A stretch of 63,501 bases of DNA from Desulfurivibrionaceae bacterium (GCA_030145275.1 JAQYVV010000014.1:1-63501), one strand, 5' to 3'. Numbered from the stretch's first letter, positions 44,852 through 53,719 are shown. Notes: a model not told the origin generated them from the letters alone. Numbers and translations: made by a program.

Positions 44852-45775
44852 TTACAACTTCCGGCCTACCAGGAGAAATCGGCAATACACTGAGGCGTCC
44901 ACCTCTTCTATATTGTCAAGCATAATTACCTTAAAGCTCATCCCTTTATTAGGGCCTATCAACCTTGATTGCAAGGTCTGGGGTGAATAGAATCTGGCGT
45001 GTCGATTCCCCCAGCCTTTAGCACAATGTATAACCGCTCCTGCATCAAATTCAACCTTCCCAGGGACGGAATACTGCGGGTCGGTCTGACAGCTTGGGGT
45101 GAGATAAAGATAAAGGGGGGCGATAATAATTTTGCCTCCCTTGGCCAGCACCCGCTGCATCTCTTTCATAAATCTTATATCGGCATCTTTTTCAAAATGT
45201 TCAATACTACAAGTGGCGCAGGCACCATTAAAGAAATTGTCATCCACCGGTAGCTTCGAGGCATCCGAGCCAATTTTTCTCTCATGTAACCCCGGCTCAT
45301 ACATAATATCCTGGGAATAGGAAGAACAGCCGCTAAGTCCGCTCATAATTTCTCCCAGAGGAGAATGCTCACTGGCAATGTCAACAAACTTGTCTGTTCT
45401 CTTTAGAGCCATTAGTTTATAAGAGATAAAATGTTCCAGGGTCTTCTCGGAAAAATTATCCAGGTAATAAGAAGGATACTTTTTCTTATATTCCGCCGCC
45501 TCAAGATATTCTTTGAGCTGGGTTAAATCAATATGAAGTCTCTCAACCTCAATCTGCAGAGCAAGCAATTCCCCCTGGATTTTGTTGATGATCTCCGGGC
45601 TGCTGGTATCAACATTGCCTATGATAATTTGATTAGAGAGCCTTTCCTTAAGTGCCTCCACCCCCTCGTCAAAGTCGAGGTTGCGGTCCTGCTTCTGGTA
45701 CTCGTAGGAAGTGGACTGTTTCTGGTGATCAACCGAAAATAATCTGAATAAGTTTTTAAAGATTTTAATACTCAT
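44852..45775 (-). CDS. SAM-dependent methyltransferase-like protein
   Basis: The 307-residue protein has a coiled-coil N-terminus (about 30-110, with LQIEVERLHIDLTQLKEYLEAAE). A class I methyltransferase-type domain follows. The late motifs LPVDDNFFNGACATCSIEHF and MKEMQRVLAKGGKIIIAPL are visible. The usual glycine-rich SAM loop is weak (DIASEHSPLGEIM), so the fold may be noncatalytic or modified. The start overlaps the CYTH-like gene stop by ATGA. It may methylate a glycan or surface component. Confidence 0.8.
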   Translation of the reverse strand: MSIKIFKNLFRLFSVDHQKQSTSYEYQKQDRNLDFDEGVEALKERLSNQIIIGNVDTSSPEIINKIQGELLALQIEVERLHIDLTQLKEYLEAAEYKKKYPSYYLDNFSEKTLEHFISYKLMALKRTDKFVDIASEHSPLGEIMSGLSGCSSYSQDIMYEPGLHERKIGSDASKLPVDDNFFNGACATCSIEHFEKDADIRFMKEMQRVLAKGGKIIIAPLYLYLTPSCQTDPQYSVPGKVEFDAGAVIHCAKGWGNRHARFYSPQTLQSRLIGPNKGMSFKVIMLDNIEEVDASVYCRFLLVGRKL

Positions 45776-46692
45776 GTTTTTAATTTTATTTGTTTGACGA
45801 CTATCCAGGTTAAGAAACCGGCCATCAGTAAATAGATTGTTTTTAATAATGCTGGATATTGCAGATAAAGATGAAAAAACTTTATGTTATTCTCCAAATA
45901 AGTAAAAATCACCCTATATTCAGATTTGTTGGTCCCTTTATATTCTATCGGCCCAAAGTCGTCTTTCATTAACTCGCCAAGTTCATTCAATAAAGCACTT
46001 CTCCAGGGGCTCTCTCCCAGACTCAGGGTATCTGTGATATCGCTTCTTTCAAAAGAAAAAATTGAAAAAAACTTGTCTTGGCCCCCCACTTTGGCCTCCG
46101 CCTGAGCCAGACGGAGAATACATAACAATTTTTCATCTTTATTGAAAATATTATAGGCTATATTGTTTTCCGCCAATTGAAAGATGGCCTTAGTCCTCAT
46201 GGGAAATTTGAGACCATCTCTACGAACCTGCTCAAAAAAAGAATTGCGCTCCCCTCTCTTTATCAAACTTAAAAGGGGATGTTTTTCAAGCGGAGAGATT
46301 ACTTTATTATAATGTTGCACGGTATATTGGTGCCTGGTCTGGTCAATCCCCCTGTAAATAACCGTTTCTCTAAATTTTCTTCTTTTACTGGTTGGGGTAA
46401 AATATTCCGTAGCCTCATAAAAGAGAGCCGCATTGTTTTTATGGATAAAAAGATCGGGGGTATCAAAGAATATTTTATAGCGGCGCTCATTATCCCTGAT
46501 AACTTTCAAACTGTCTCGATGCTTGATTTCAAAATCATTCAGCAGTAGGGCCAATTTTTCAATTATAGACGCTGTCTTGTCTTTGGGAATGAGATAATAA
46601 ACATCTGAGGTATTGGTTTCTGCGTCAACGGGACTGGTAAATAGGCATGAAAACACCAGCAAAAAAGAGAATATCCATCGGCAGGCAGGCAT
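45772..46692 (-). CDS. Exported CYTH/VTC-like membrane-anchored protein
   Basis: A signal peptide (about residues 5-25, IFSFLLVFSCLFTSPVDA) and a C-terminal membrane helix (about 282-300) place the body outside the cytoplasm. The sequence YKIFFDTPDLFIHKNNAALFYE recalls the CYTH/VTC pattern in which a YFDTPDL strand precedes an LRxR strand, but the arginines are lost here. It could be a noncatalytic partner of the VTC protein two genes upstream. The ATG at 46692 is preferred; a TTG three codons upstream is also open. Function is unknown. Confidence 0.7.
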   Translation of the reverse strand: MPACRWIFSFLLVFSCLFTSPVDAETNTSDVYYLIPKDKTASIIEKLALLLNDFEIKHRDSLKVIRDNERRYKIFFDTPDLFIHKNNAALFYEATEYFTPTSKRRKFRETVIYRGIDQTRHQYTVQHYNKVISPLEKHPLLSLIKRGERNSFFEQVRRDGLKFPMRTKAIFQLAENNIAYNIFNKDEKLLCILRLAQAEAKVGGQDKFFSIFSFERSDITDTLSLGESPWRSALLNELGELMKDDFGPIEYKGTNKSEYRVIFTYLENNIKFFHLYLQYPALLKTIYLLMAGFLTWIVVKQIKLKT

Positions 46693-46704
46693 GGTCAACA
46701 AGCA

Positions 46705-47400
46705 TTAAACCTGGGCTAGGTCGCCGGAATAGGTAATCAGAGTCGCCTTCTCTACTTTATTCTGACTATGTAGTATATTTATAAAACTGGTGTCACTGTT
46801 TTTCAACCTGACTTCTGCTGTCACCTCACAATAATCCTGATTGATGGATTTTGATTTTAACGAGAATATGTCAACGGATTTTTTGACCAAGGCCATTGCC
46901 TCATTTTCATCCACCTGCACCGGAATACGCAAAACAAGAAGATATGGGTGGTCTTCAGCGTCGCCGCTTCTGGTCATGAGCAGCAAGACCATAGTCATAA
47001 CAATTGAGCCGATAATAGAGATATTAAAATATCCCACCCCATTGGCAATGCCCACGGAGATGGCCCAAAAGATAAATACCAGATCAACCGGGTCTTTAAT
47101 TGGTGTTCTGAAACGGACAATCGACAAGGCCCCAACCATGCCGAGAGAGAGGATGAGATTGCCGCTTATGGTCATTATTATCAAAGTGATGATCATGGTT
47201 ATGGTCACCAGCGACACGTTAAAACTCCTCTGATACAAAACTCCCTGGAATGTTTTTTTATAAATAAAAAATATAAAAAGGCCAACGAGAAAGGAGACCC
47301 CAAGGTTTATCAGGATATCTAAAATCGTGAAACGTTCCATGCCGCTCTGCATAGCAACAAAACTGTTTTTAAAGATATCGCCGTAGGTTATCTGATCCAT
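46705..47400 (-). CDS. DUF4956 membrane protein
   Basis: This is a 231-residue integral membrane protein with about five helices between 25 and 150 and a soluble C-terminal domain (about 155-225). The conserved segment SLGMVGALSIVRFRTPIKDP marks the DUF4956 family. Such genes are often found beside VTC-domain and CotH genes, as here. The ATG at 47400 has an AGGA box and is preferred to a TTG at 47463, which would overlap the VTC gene. It may be a channel or membrane partner of the polymerase. Confidence 0.85.
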   Translation of the reverse strand: MDQITYGDIFKNSFVAMQSGMERFTILDILINLGVSFLVGLFIFFIYKKTFQGVLYQRSFNVSLVTITMIITLIIMTISGNLILSLGMVGALSIVRFRTPIKDPVDLVFIFWAISVGIANGVGYFNISIIGSIVMTMVLLLMTRSGDAEDHPYLLVLRIPVQVDENEAMALVKKSVDIFSLKSKSINQDYCEVTAEVRLKNSDTSFINILHSQNKVEKATLITYSGDLAQV

Positions 47401-47447
47401 ATTTATTGTCCTATAAAAAATATTGTTTTCTGGGGTGAGGTTATCAT

Positions 47448-48164
47448 TCAATAATCTTCCCAAATCTTCGTTTTAAAAAATCTTCGTCCCAGGGTATATT
47501 TGCTAATGGCACATCGTTCAAAGGAATCAATCTGGATGCCGCGTCGAATAAATTCTGGCAGACACCGGTCATATTTAATCTCTAAAATTTGCTTCCCCTC
47601 AAGAATTACCGGCAGTAGATGCATTTTGTCGGAGAAGATATCAAAATCGGTGTTATTGGAATGCAGATCTCGATCAATGGTTATCCGCACATTGAAAAAA
47701 TCAAAGACAAAGGCATCCCGGTAATAATCAATTAGTACCCTGGGGCGGTAATGGTGGGTGCTGAATTTTCGGTAAATCTTATTTAGAATGGGATTTTCAT
47801 ACCTTAAAAGCTCATAAAAATCACCATCTATTATCCTTTGGGCACTCTCCCTGCTGATGCTTGCGGTCTCCTTGTATATCTGATTAGATAATTTATTTTT
47901 TATCTCAAATTTCACCGTGGAGGATTCAAGGTCATAGAGGCGCATCCTGAATTTCTGACGCAACATCATCCCTGACTGTTTATCAAAGAGACATTCATCA
48001 TCGTGAGAATCAAAATAAAGACTGCGGATAAAATAACCTTGATGGGGGGTGGAATAGTTGTCAGGTTTTAAAATATATTTAATCCTCTCAACTAGGGCAG
48101 CGTATTGAAGATTGCTTATATAATATTTCAATTCATGTCGTTTGACATCCAGATTTCTATGCAA
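47448..48164 (-). CDS. VTC-domain protein (polyphosphate polymerase-like)
   Basis: The fold is the tunnel-forming VTC/CYTH domain that makes inorganic polyphosphate from ATP in yeast Vtc4. Charged tunnel residues are present: RHELKYY (Glu11, Lys13), IRSLYFD (Arg47), KFRMRLYD (Lys71, Arg73, Arg75) and FEIKNK (Glu87, Lys89). YRPRVLIDYYRDAF, RITIDRD and ILEIKYD (Glu195, Lys197) complete the set. The length is 238 residues, a stand-alone domain. The start is a TTG with an aggt box; no ATG precedes the first conserved strand. It lies five bases after the CotH gene. Confidence 0.88.
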   Translation of the reverse strand: MHRNLDVKRHELKYYISNLQYAALVERIKYILKPDNYSTPHQGYFIRSLYFDSHDDECLFDKQSGMMLRQKFRMRLYDLESSTVKFEIKNKLSNQIYKETASISRESAQRIIDGDFYELLRYENPILNKIYRKFSTHHYRPRVLIDYYRDAFVFDFFNVRITIDRDLHSNNTDFDIFSDKMHLLPVILEGKQILEIKYDRCLPEFIRRGIQIDSFERCAISKYTLGRRFFKTKIWEDY

Positions 48165-48169
48165 TTTTT

Positions 48170-50896
48170 CTACCTGTCATGTTTCTCTAAAGCCTGTTCA
48201 AGCAGATAATGATACTGTTGGCCGACGATCGTATCATACCAGAGACTAGCTGGTGTATCGGCTATTGACTGATCATCAATATCTACAATTGATTTTTTGT
48301 CAGCCGTCACCGTATCGTTTCCCAGCATCAACATCTTGGTTCCCTGCAAAAAACCTCCCTCGTCATAACGTTTATTCTTATTATAGAGGTTAATTGCTTT
48401 TTGTCTGGCATCAATAATAACAAATTCGCTCACTTCCACACGAGATTTGTCTTTTACTTCTATGCCAATGAGGTTGTTCACGGCGATATTGTTGTTGAGC
48501 TTGGCTGTGGACCACTCTCCCACGGATACCCCCTTGTCTCCACTGCTGATTATGATATTGTCCGTCATCTTTAGGGTTGAGGTCATGATGTCAACGGCAT
48601 CATTACCACTATTGTAAAATAGTGAATTACTAATCTTTACCTCGGATATATCAATATCCAGCGCGTCACTTTTGGCGTTTTCAAAAAGGCAACTGTCAAT
48701 AATGCCCTTGGCATAGGCGATATGCATGCTGTCATCACCAGTGAAATTTTGCCCGATCCGACAATTTTTCACTTCAAACCATTCGACATCATGAATGTTA
48801 AATGGCGCAGTATAGTGAATAAGTTCATGATGATCAATCGAGCCATTGTCAAATTCGACAAACCTAAAAACACTATTGTTGGCCCCTTTACCCTGTACTG
48901 CCACCACTCCCCAGGGGGCAGAATTGTTTCGCTTTATAAATCTTATTGGTTGTTCTTCTGTGCCCCTGGCCTCAACCTTGCCATGAAAAAATATGGATGC
49001 CCCCGGCCCCATAGTAAAGGTGGTTCCTGGAGCTATCACGACTTCTGTAAATGCATCAAAAACTAGATCATTTTCCAGTTCAATATCTCCAGAAAGTTCA
49101 ATATTCTCCGTTTGGGGGGGGAGTAATTTCCATGGGTGAATGGAGGCGGCTTCTTCTTTTATAATAAATGTCTTATTTGTTACCAGAATATTTTGACCGG
49201 TAATGATGTTTTTGGCCCCGCCTGCCTCGACAACTGGCTTTATATTATCCCCTTTGATTAAAAATGAATAATAGAGAGGTGCGTTTATCAACTCCTCTCT
49301 GCCGAGGCGAGTTGAGTTTTCCTTGGGGATAGGTCGCTTGCCGGGATATAGTATCTGCATGTTTTTGATTAATCCCAGCTCCTCCCTGTCTAGTTTGCCA
49401 TTAAAATTGAGATCCCTATGGATTTGCGTCTTACCGTTAAAAAAATTATCCAACTCCAGCATGACGCCGCTGTTGCCGTCAACCGCAAAAAGTAATTGCC
49501 ATAGGTCTTCATTTTTTTTGCTGAAAAAATAATCCACCTTTGCCGTATCAAGCATGCTTTTTAGAAACTTTCTTCTATTTTGGACTTTTGTTGTCAGGGC
49601 AAGTTGTTCTCTTTGCAAATCCCGCATGGAAAATGGAATTGCCACTCCCATTAATTGTAAATTATTAATATTAATGCCACTGTCCCGATTACCATCACTG
49701 GCAAGGTCCTTTTTGGTCAGATCAGAGAATTTCTCCAGCTCGCTGATAAAATAATCAGCGGAATAATTATTCATTATCTCAAAAAGATATTGATCCCTTT
49801 CTGTTTCTAGAATCGGGTTAAGTTTTATCCGGTGTAGAAGTGGATAATAGGAAAAATCCTTACGCTCGATCCAGTTCCATTCCCTGAAGTCCCATTGAAA
49901 TGGTTCAAATTTACCCATATATGGATCAAAGTATATCTTGTGGTTATGGGCATAGTCATGGTGGCTTCCCCCTAGCATCACCTCAAAGGCCATATATTTA
50001 AAATATTTTTCTTTATTGATATATTGATTGATAAATTTAAAAAAATCCTCATCGCTGCAATTGTTTATGGAATCAATAAATAAAATAATGTCCTCACGGT
50101 TGTTTTTCTGCTCGGCATTCCTTGAGGCTACCTTTTTCCAGAATTTTTCATCCTGCCAGAGCCTTGGAACTCCGTATTGATCAAGCCAATTAACGTGAGT
50201 GACTCCTTCTCCTGCATAAATGCTACCCGGCATTCTTCTGGACTTTCTTAAAGTTGATTCATCTATCTGGCTGAGGTATGAGTAGACCCCCATGAATTGA
50301 CCGTTAAGAAATACCCTGGTCGGGAAATAATCGGGTGTTAATATGCCGAGTTCCCGACAGACCTTATAGGAGACAAAATCGATCATGGGACTTCTGTGAT
50401 GGGCTGGATTAATTAGATTGAATTTCTTCTCAAAATTATAGATATCATTTTTTGACAATTTTATTCGTAAGGATTTCTGGGGGTAGAGCCAGTGTAGATT
50501 GGTGTCGCCGCGGTAGCGTGTTTTTATTTTTCTAACTTTTGGCTCATCACTTATTTTTAAATATGCCTGGACATACTCGTTCTTGCCGCTATGGGGAAGG
50601 TCTGAGTTTAATTTGTCAATGTCAGTTTGTTTAATGCTAAGACGAAAAGACTTGAGCGGAGACTGGGAATCGTTAAGGGGGGTGGAAGAAGTCAATTTCT
50701 GCCAATCCCGTTGCAGTTCTCTCTGAACAAAGAAAAGCAGTCTCTTTATGGTAGGCTGTATTTTAGGGTTGACGGCATCCTGGTACTCATAGAAGTCACC
50801 GATTCCCCTAACGGCATAGTTAGCGCTTGTAAACAGGAGTAGTATAGAGATGCAGATGAGGATATTTGCTTGTATCCTGTATTTGATCTTGAACAT
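48170..50896 (-). CDS. CotH-family kinase fused to EF-hand and beta-helix
   Basis: The 908-residue protein has an N-terminal membrane or signal segment (8-28). A CotH protein-kinase-like domain follows (about 80-390), with TRYRGDTNLHWLYPQKSLRI (126-145), DYAHNHKIYFD (314-324) and FQWDFREW (333-340). These are the D..HN and WD motifs of CotH. A canonical EF-hand loop DLNFNGKLDREE (495-506) follows, then a right-handed beta-helix (about 590-860). CotH kinases phosphorylate spore-coat proteins in Bacillus. Here the domain should act outside the inner membrane. It heads the ten-gene minus-strand run. Confidence 0.88.
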   Translation of the reverse strand: MFKIKYRIQANILICISILLLFTSANYAVRGIGDFYEYQDAVNPKIQPTIKRLLFFVQRELQRDWQKLTSSTPLNDSQSPLKSFRLSIKQTDIDKLNSDLPHSGKNEYVQAYLKISDEPKVRKIKTRYRGDTNLHWLYPQKSLRIKLSKNDIYNFEKKFNLINPAHHRSPMIDFVSYKVCRELGILTPDYFPTRVFLNGQFMGVYSYLSQIDESTLRKSRRMPGSIYAGEGVTHVNWLDQYGVPRLWQDEKFWKKVASRNAEQKNNREDIILFIDSINNCSDEDFFKFINQYINKEKYFKYMAFEVMLGGSHHDYAHNHKIYFDPYMGKFEPFQWDFREWNWIERKDFSYYPLLHRIKLNPILETERDQYLFEIMNNYSADYFISELEKFSDLTKKDLASDGNRDSGININNLQLMGVAIPFSMRDLQREQLALTTKVQNRRKFLKSMLDTAKVDYFFSKKNEDLWQLLFAVDGNSGVMLELDNFFNGKTQIHRDLNFNGKLDREELGLIKNMQILYPGKRPIPKENSTRLGREELINAPLYYSFLIKGDNIKPVVEAGGAKNIITGQNILVTNKTFIIKEEAASIHPWKLLPPQTENIELSGDIELENDLVFDAFTEVVIAPGTTFTMGPGASIFFHGKVEARGTEEQPIRFIKRNNSAPWGVVAVQGKGANNSVFRFVEFDNGSIDHHELIHYTAPFNIHDVEWFEVKNCRIGQNFTGDDSMHIAYAKGIIDSCLFENAKSDALDIDISEVKISNSLFYNSGNDAVDIMTSTLKMTDNIIISSGDKGVSVGEWSTAKLNNNIAVNNLIGIEVKDKSRVEVSEFVIIDARQKAINLYNKNKRYDEGGFLQGTKMLMLGNDTVTADKKSIVDIDDQSIADTPASLWYDTIVGQQYHYLLEQALEKHDR

Positions 50897-51162
50897 GTAT
50901 ACGTCTACGTCTGTATTTTTTAAAAAAAATTATATATAAAATAATGAACAAAGAGCAAAATAGTATTTTAGTCTTCAACCTTGCCAAACAAACAATTTCT
51001 GATTAAAAAAAGAGCTCCAAAAAAAAGACACAGAGTACCATTTAAAAAAGAGATGTCAAATTGAATAGTAATGTGACATCCTCTAAAGAATTGCGCCAGG
51101 CTCACTCCTCTCTTAAGCAGAGTACCGCGACGATGGAGTCATGACCAATACTTACTGAATAC
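50897..51162. other. Divergent gap between the CotH gene and the coiled-coil methyltransferase
   Basis: AT-rich, with two short direct stretches and no reading frame. It should hold the promoter of the large minus-strand gene run. No reliable boxes were seen. Confidence 0.35.
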
Positions 51163-51255
51163 GTTAGCGATCAACAAACTAAACTACACCCCGAAGGTGG
51201 CAAGCCACCTGAATGTAAGGGCTCACGCGCAGCAGGGTGTTCATGTGGCGCTTAC
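51163..51255 (-). repeat. Dispersed repeat family C, copy C3
   Basis: This diverged copy has both ends of the family (GTTAGCGATCAA at the left and GGTGTTCATGTGGCGCTTAC at the right, plus strand). Its middle contains a hairpin (AGGTGGCAAGCCACCT). It ends 18 bases before the methyltransferase ATG, so it may affect that gene's ribosome site. Confidence 0.8.
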
Positions 51256-51273
51256 CTAAATACCAATAATAAA

Positions 51274-52437
51274 ATGATAGATATCAGCGAATTGCAAGAA
51301 AAAATCCGCCAAGAGGTCCTCTCAAGAGGTGGCGAAGTTTCTTCTCCGCCAGCAGTTGCGTTATCAAGAAGACAACGTCTTAAACAAACCATTAAACGTT
51401 TCCATGGTGAATTTTTTCTGCGTCTTCTCAGATATGCTCTCAAACCCTGGCGCGGGGTCAATTATCTGCAAGAGAGACAAAATGCCCAAGACCAGAGACA
51501 AAATGCCCAAGACGAGAGACAAAATGCCCAGGACGAGAGACTAAATGCCCAAGATGAAAGACTAAATGCCCAGGACGAGTTTCTGGCGAAACTGCAAGAT
51601 GAGATAAAATCAAGCCATAAGAGACAGCTGCAGGAGATCAATCGCTTGGCTAATGATCTGAGCCTGACTCGGCAGCAAAATGTCCTTTTGGGCTACGAGT
51701 TGCATCGGTACATGGACAACCCTGCGACCTCTAAGCCTGCAGATACCTCTCCTGTTCCCACACTTGACGATAAACGCCTTGATAGTTATTTGCTGGCCTT
51801 TGCCGATGCCTGCCGTGGTGCTGAGAGAGATATTAGCGCCGAATTGCAGCCATATCTTGCCTATATTATTAAACAGCAAGTCGGCAGCGCAGAGTTTCCA
51901 GTTCTTGATCTGGGATGTGGTCGTGGTGAGTGGCTGGCCCTTTTGCGGGACAATAATCTCCAGGGCCTGGGAGTGGACAGCGCCCTGATCATGGCCGAGC
52001 ATTGTCGAGCTGTAGGTCTCCGGGCGGAACACGATGATGCCCTGAAGGTCTTGGCACAGCGTCAGGATGGCAGCCTGGGGGCAGTCACCGCCTTTCATCT
52101 TATCGAACATCTACCCTTTGCCGTGCTCTACCGTCTCTTTGAGGAAGCGTACCGGGCCCTGCGTTCCGGTGGCCTTATTATTTTTGAGACCCCCAATCCT
52201 GAAAATCCTCTAGTGGGCAGCCATACATTTTATCATGACCCAACCCATCGTAATCCTCTTACTCCCACAGCCGTGCAATTTCTGGCCCGCTATCTGGGCT
52301 TTGAAAATATTGAGATTCTCCGCCTGCATCCCTATCCCGAGTCCGCCCGAATTACCGAAGACAGTCAGCTGAGCGCTCGATTTAACGGTCTCTTCTGTGG
52401 TCCCCAGGATTTTGCCATTATTGCCGTTAAACCATGA
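51274..52437 (+). CDS. Coiled-coil SAM methyltransferase, chain-end type
   Basis: Residues 1-55 form a basic start. Residues 66-102 are five exact heptads (RQNAQDE type) encoded by a 21-bp tandem repeat and predicted to make a coiled coil. The methyltransferase domain (about 200-350) has VLDLGCGRGEWLALL, then VTAFHLIEHLPFAVL and LRSGGLIIFETPNPENP. A catalytic-site-like HTFYHDPTHRNPL follows. This layout recalls WbdD, which caps an O-antigen chain by methylation and measures it with a coiled coil. The gene overlaps the next glycosyltransferase by ATGA. Confidence 0.87.
   Translation: MIDISELQEKIRQEVLSRGGEVSSPPAVALSRRQRLKQTIKRFHGEFFLRLLRYALKPWRGVNYLQERQNAQDQRQNAQDERQNAQDERLNAQDERLNAQDEFLAKLQDEIKSSHKRQLQEINRLANDLSLTRQQNVLLGYELHRYMDNPATSKPADTSPVPTLDDKRLDSYLLAFADACRGAERDISAELQPYLAYIIKQQVGSAEFPVLDLGCGRGEWLALLRDNNLQGLGVDSALIMAEHCRAVGLRAEHDDALKVLAQRQDGSLGAVTAFHLIEHLPFAVLYRLFEEAYRALRSGGLIIFETPNPENPLVGSHTFYHDPTHRNPLTPTAVQFLARYLGFENIEILRLHPYPESARITEDSQLSARFNGLFCGPQDFAIIAVKP
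51472..51579 (+). repeat. 21-bp in-frame tandem repeat
   Basis: Five copies of a 21-base unit (gagacaaaatgcccaagac type) encode the heptads RQNAQDE and RLNAQDE. The unit count could change by slippage, which would lengthen or shorten the coiled coil without breaking the frame. Confidence 0.9.
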
Positions 52438-53459
52438 AAATACTGGTCACAGCTAGTCAAACGCCCTTTATTCATGGTGGTGCCGATGATTTTACCAGCG
52501 GCGTCTGTCAGGGGCTGCGGGGCTGTGGTCATGAAGTCGAACTGCTGCGCTTTCCCTTTAGTTTTTTCCCTGAAAAGGCTATTGAGCAGCTCATGAGGTA
52601 TTGCGAAACCCTCAAGCTGAACGCCCCCAACGGTATGAGTATTGACCGGGTCATTAGTATGCAGTTTCCTGGCTATGGCATCCAGCACGATCATCACAGC
52701 GCCTGGATTATGCACCAGCACCGCTCCGTTTATGAACTTTTTGACAAAAAAACCGCCAGCGAAGCCCAGCAAGATCTTCGTGATAAGATCATTGCCTATG
52801 ACAACCTTGTCTTACCTCGTCTCCAGAAGATATTCACCATTTCCAAACGGGTGGCCACTAGGTTAAGAAATAATAATAACCTTGCAGCCACGCCTCTCTA
52901 TCATCCCCCTCCAGGAGCGGAACATTTTTTCAAGGCTGATTCCTGGGACTATATTTTCTTTCCCAGCAGGGTAGAGAGCTTGAAACGTCAGGAGCTTCTC
53001 ATTAGGGCTGCCGCATTATTGAAATCCAACCTTAGGATCATTATTGCCGGTGATGGCGGCCAGCTCCATTATTGTCAACAACTTGCTGCTGAACTTGGAG
53101 TTGCTGACAGAGTAATTTTTGTTGGCCGGGTAAGTGAGGCGGAAAAACGGAGTTGGTATGCCCACTGCTTGGCGGTATTTTTTGCCCCAGTAGACGAGGA
53201 TTACGGCTATGTCACCCTGGAGGCCATGCTGGCGGCCAAGCCGGTGATAACCTGCCATGACTCCGGCGGCGTCCTGGAATTTGTTGAGGATAAGCTTACC
53301 GGCCTCATTGTTGAACCGCACCCCGAGACGGTGGCTGCCGCCCTGGAAGAGATATATGCCGATAAACCAAGGGCGGCCCGTCTCGGAAATGGTGGCAGGC
53401 AGTCCTGGGACGCCATGAATATCACCTGGAACAGTGCCATTGATAAGCTTCTCAGATAG
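52434..53459 (+). CDS. Glycosyltransferase family 4
   Basis: The 341-residue GT-B protein has the donor-site motif FAPVDEDYGYVTLEAMLAAKPV and SRVESLKRQELLIRA. The N-terminus IHGGADDFTSGVCQGLRGCG binds the acceptor. It overlaps the upstream methyltransferase by four bases and is likely its partner in the same glycan. Confidence 0.9.
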   Translation: MKILVTASQTPFIHGGADDFTSGVCQGLRGCGHEVELLRFPFSFFPEKAIEQLMRYCETLKLNAPNGMSIDRVISMQFPGYGIQHDHHSAWIMHQHRSVYELFDKKTASEAQQDLRDKIIAYDNLVLPRLQKIFTISKRVATRLRNNNNLAATPLYHPPPGAEHFFKADSWDYIFFPSRVESLKRQELLIRAAALLKSNLRIIIAGDGGQLHYCQQLAAELGVADRVIFVGRVSEAEKRSWYAHCLAVFFAPVDEDYGYVTLEAMLAAKPVITCHDSGGVLEFVEDKLTGLIVEPHPETVAAALEEIYADKPRAARLGNGGRQSWDAMNITWNSAIDKLLR

Positions 53460-53476
53460 GATAAAGCCTATTGTTC

Positions 53477-53552
53477 ACCGCAAAGACGCAAAGAACGCAA
53501 AGAAAAGATTTTTTTTGTTTTTTTAACTTTGCGCCCTTTGCGTCTTTGCGGT
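53477..53552. repeat. Extragenic palindrome, CCGCAAAG type, copy 1
   Basis: Long inverted arms (ACCGCAAAGACGCAAAG at left, CTTTGCGTCTTTGCGGT at right) surround an AT-rich loop. It can form a stable hairpin and may end transcription. Such elements are common in Desulfobacterota and cyanobacteria. Confidence 0.85.
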
Positions 53553-53611
53553 AAAAAGTTCGTTTTTACGAGAACATCAATCTTTGCTGGACCTGCAAAA
53601 ACTTATAATCT

Positions 53612-53693
53612 AACCGCAAAGGCGCAGAGGACGCAAAGATAACCATCTGTTTTTATAAGAGAAAAACTCTGCGTTCTTTGCGCCTTTGCGGTA
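53612..53693. repeat. Extragenic palindrome, CCGCAAAG type, copy 2
   Basis: The second palindrome of the same kind has arms AACCGCAAAGGCGCAGAGGA and TTGCGCCTTTGCGGT around a T-rich loop. It lies directly upstream of the double glycosyltransferase; an in-frame TTG inside it is not a credible start. Confidence 0.85.
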
Positions 53694-53719
53694 AAACCAC
53701 AGTCCCCCAAACAAACAAT

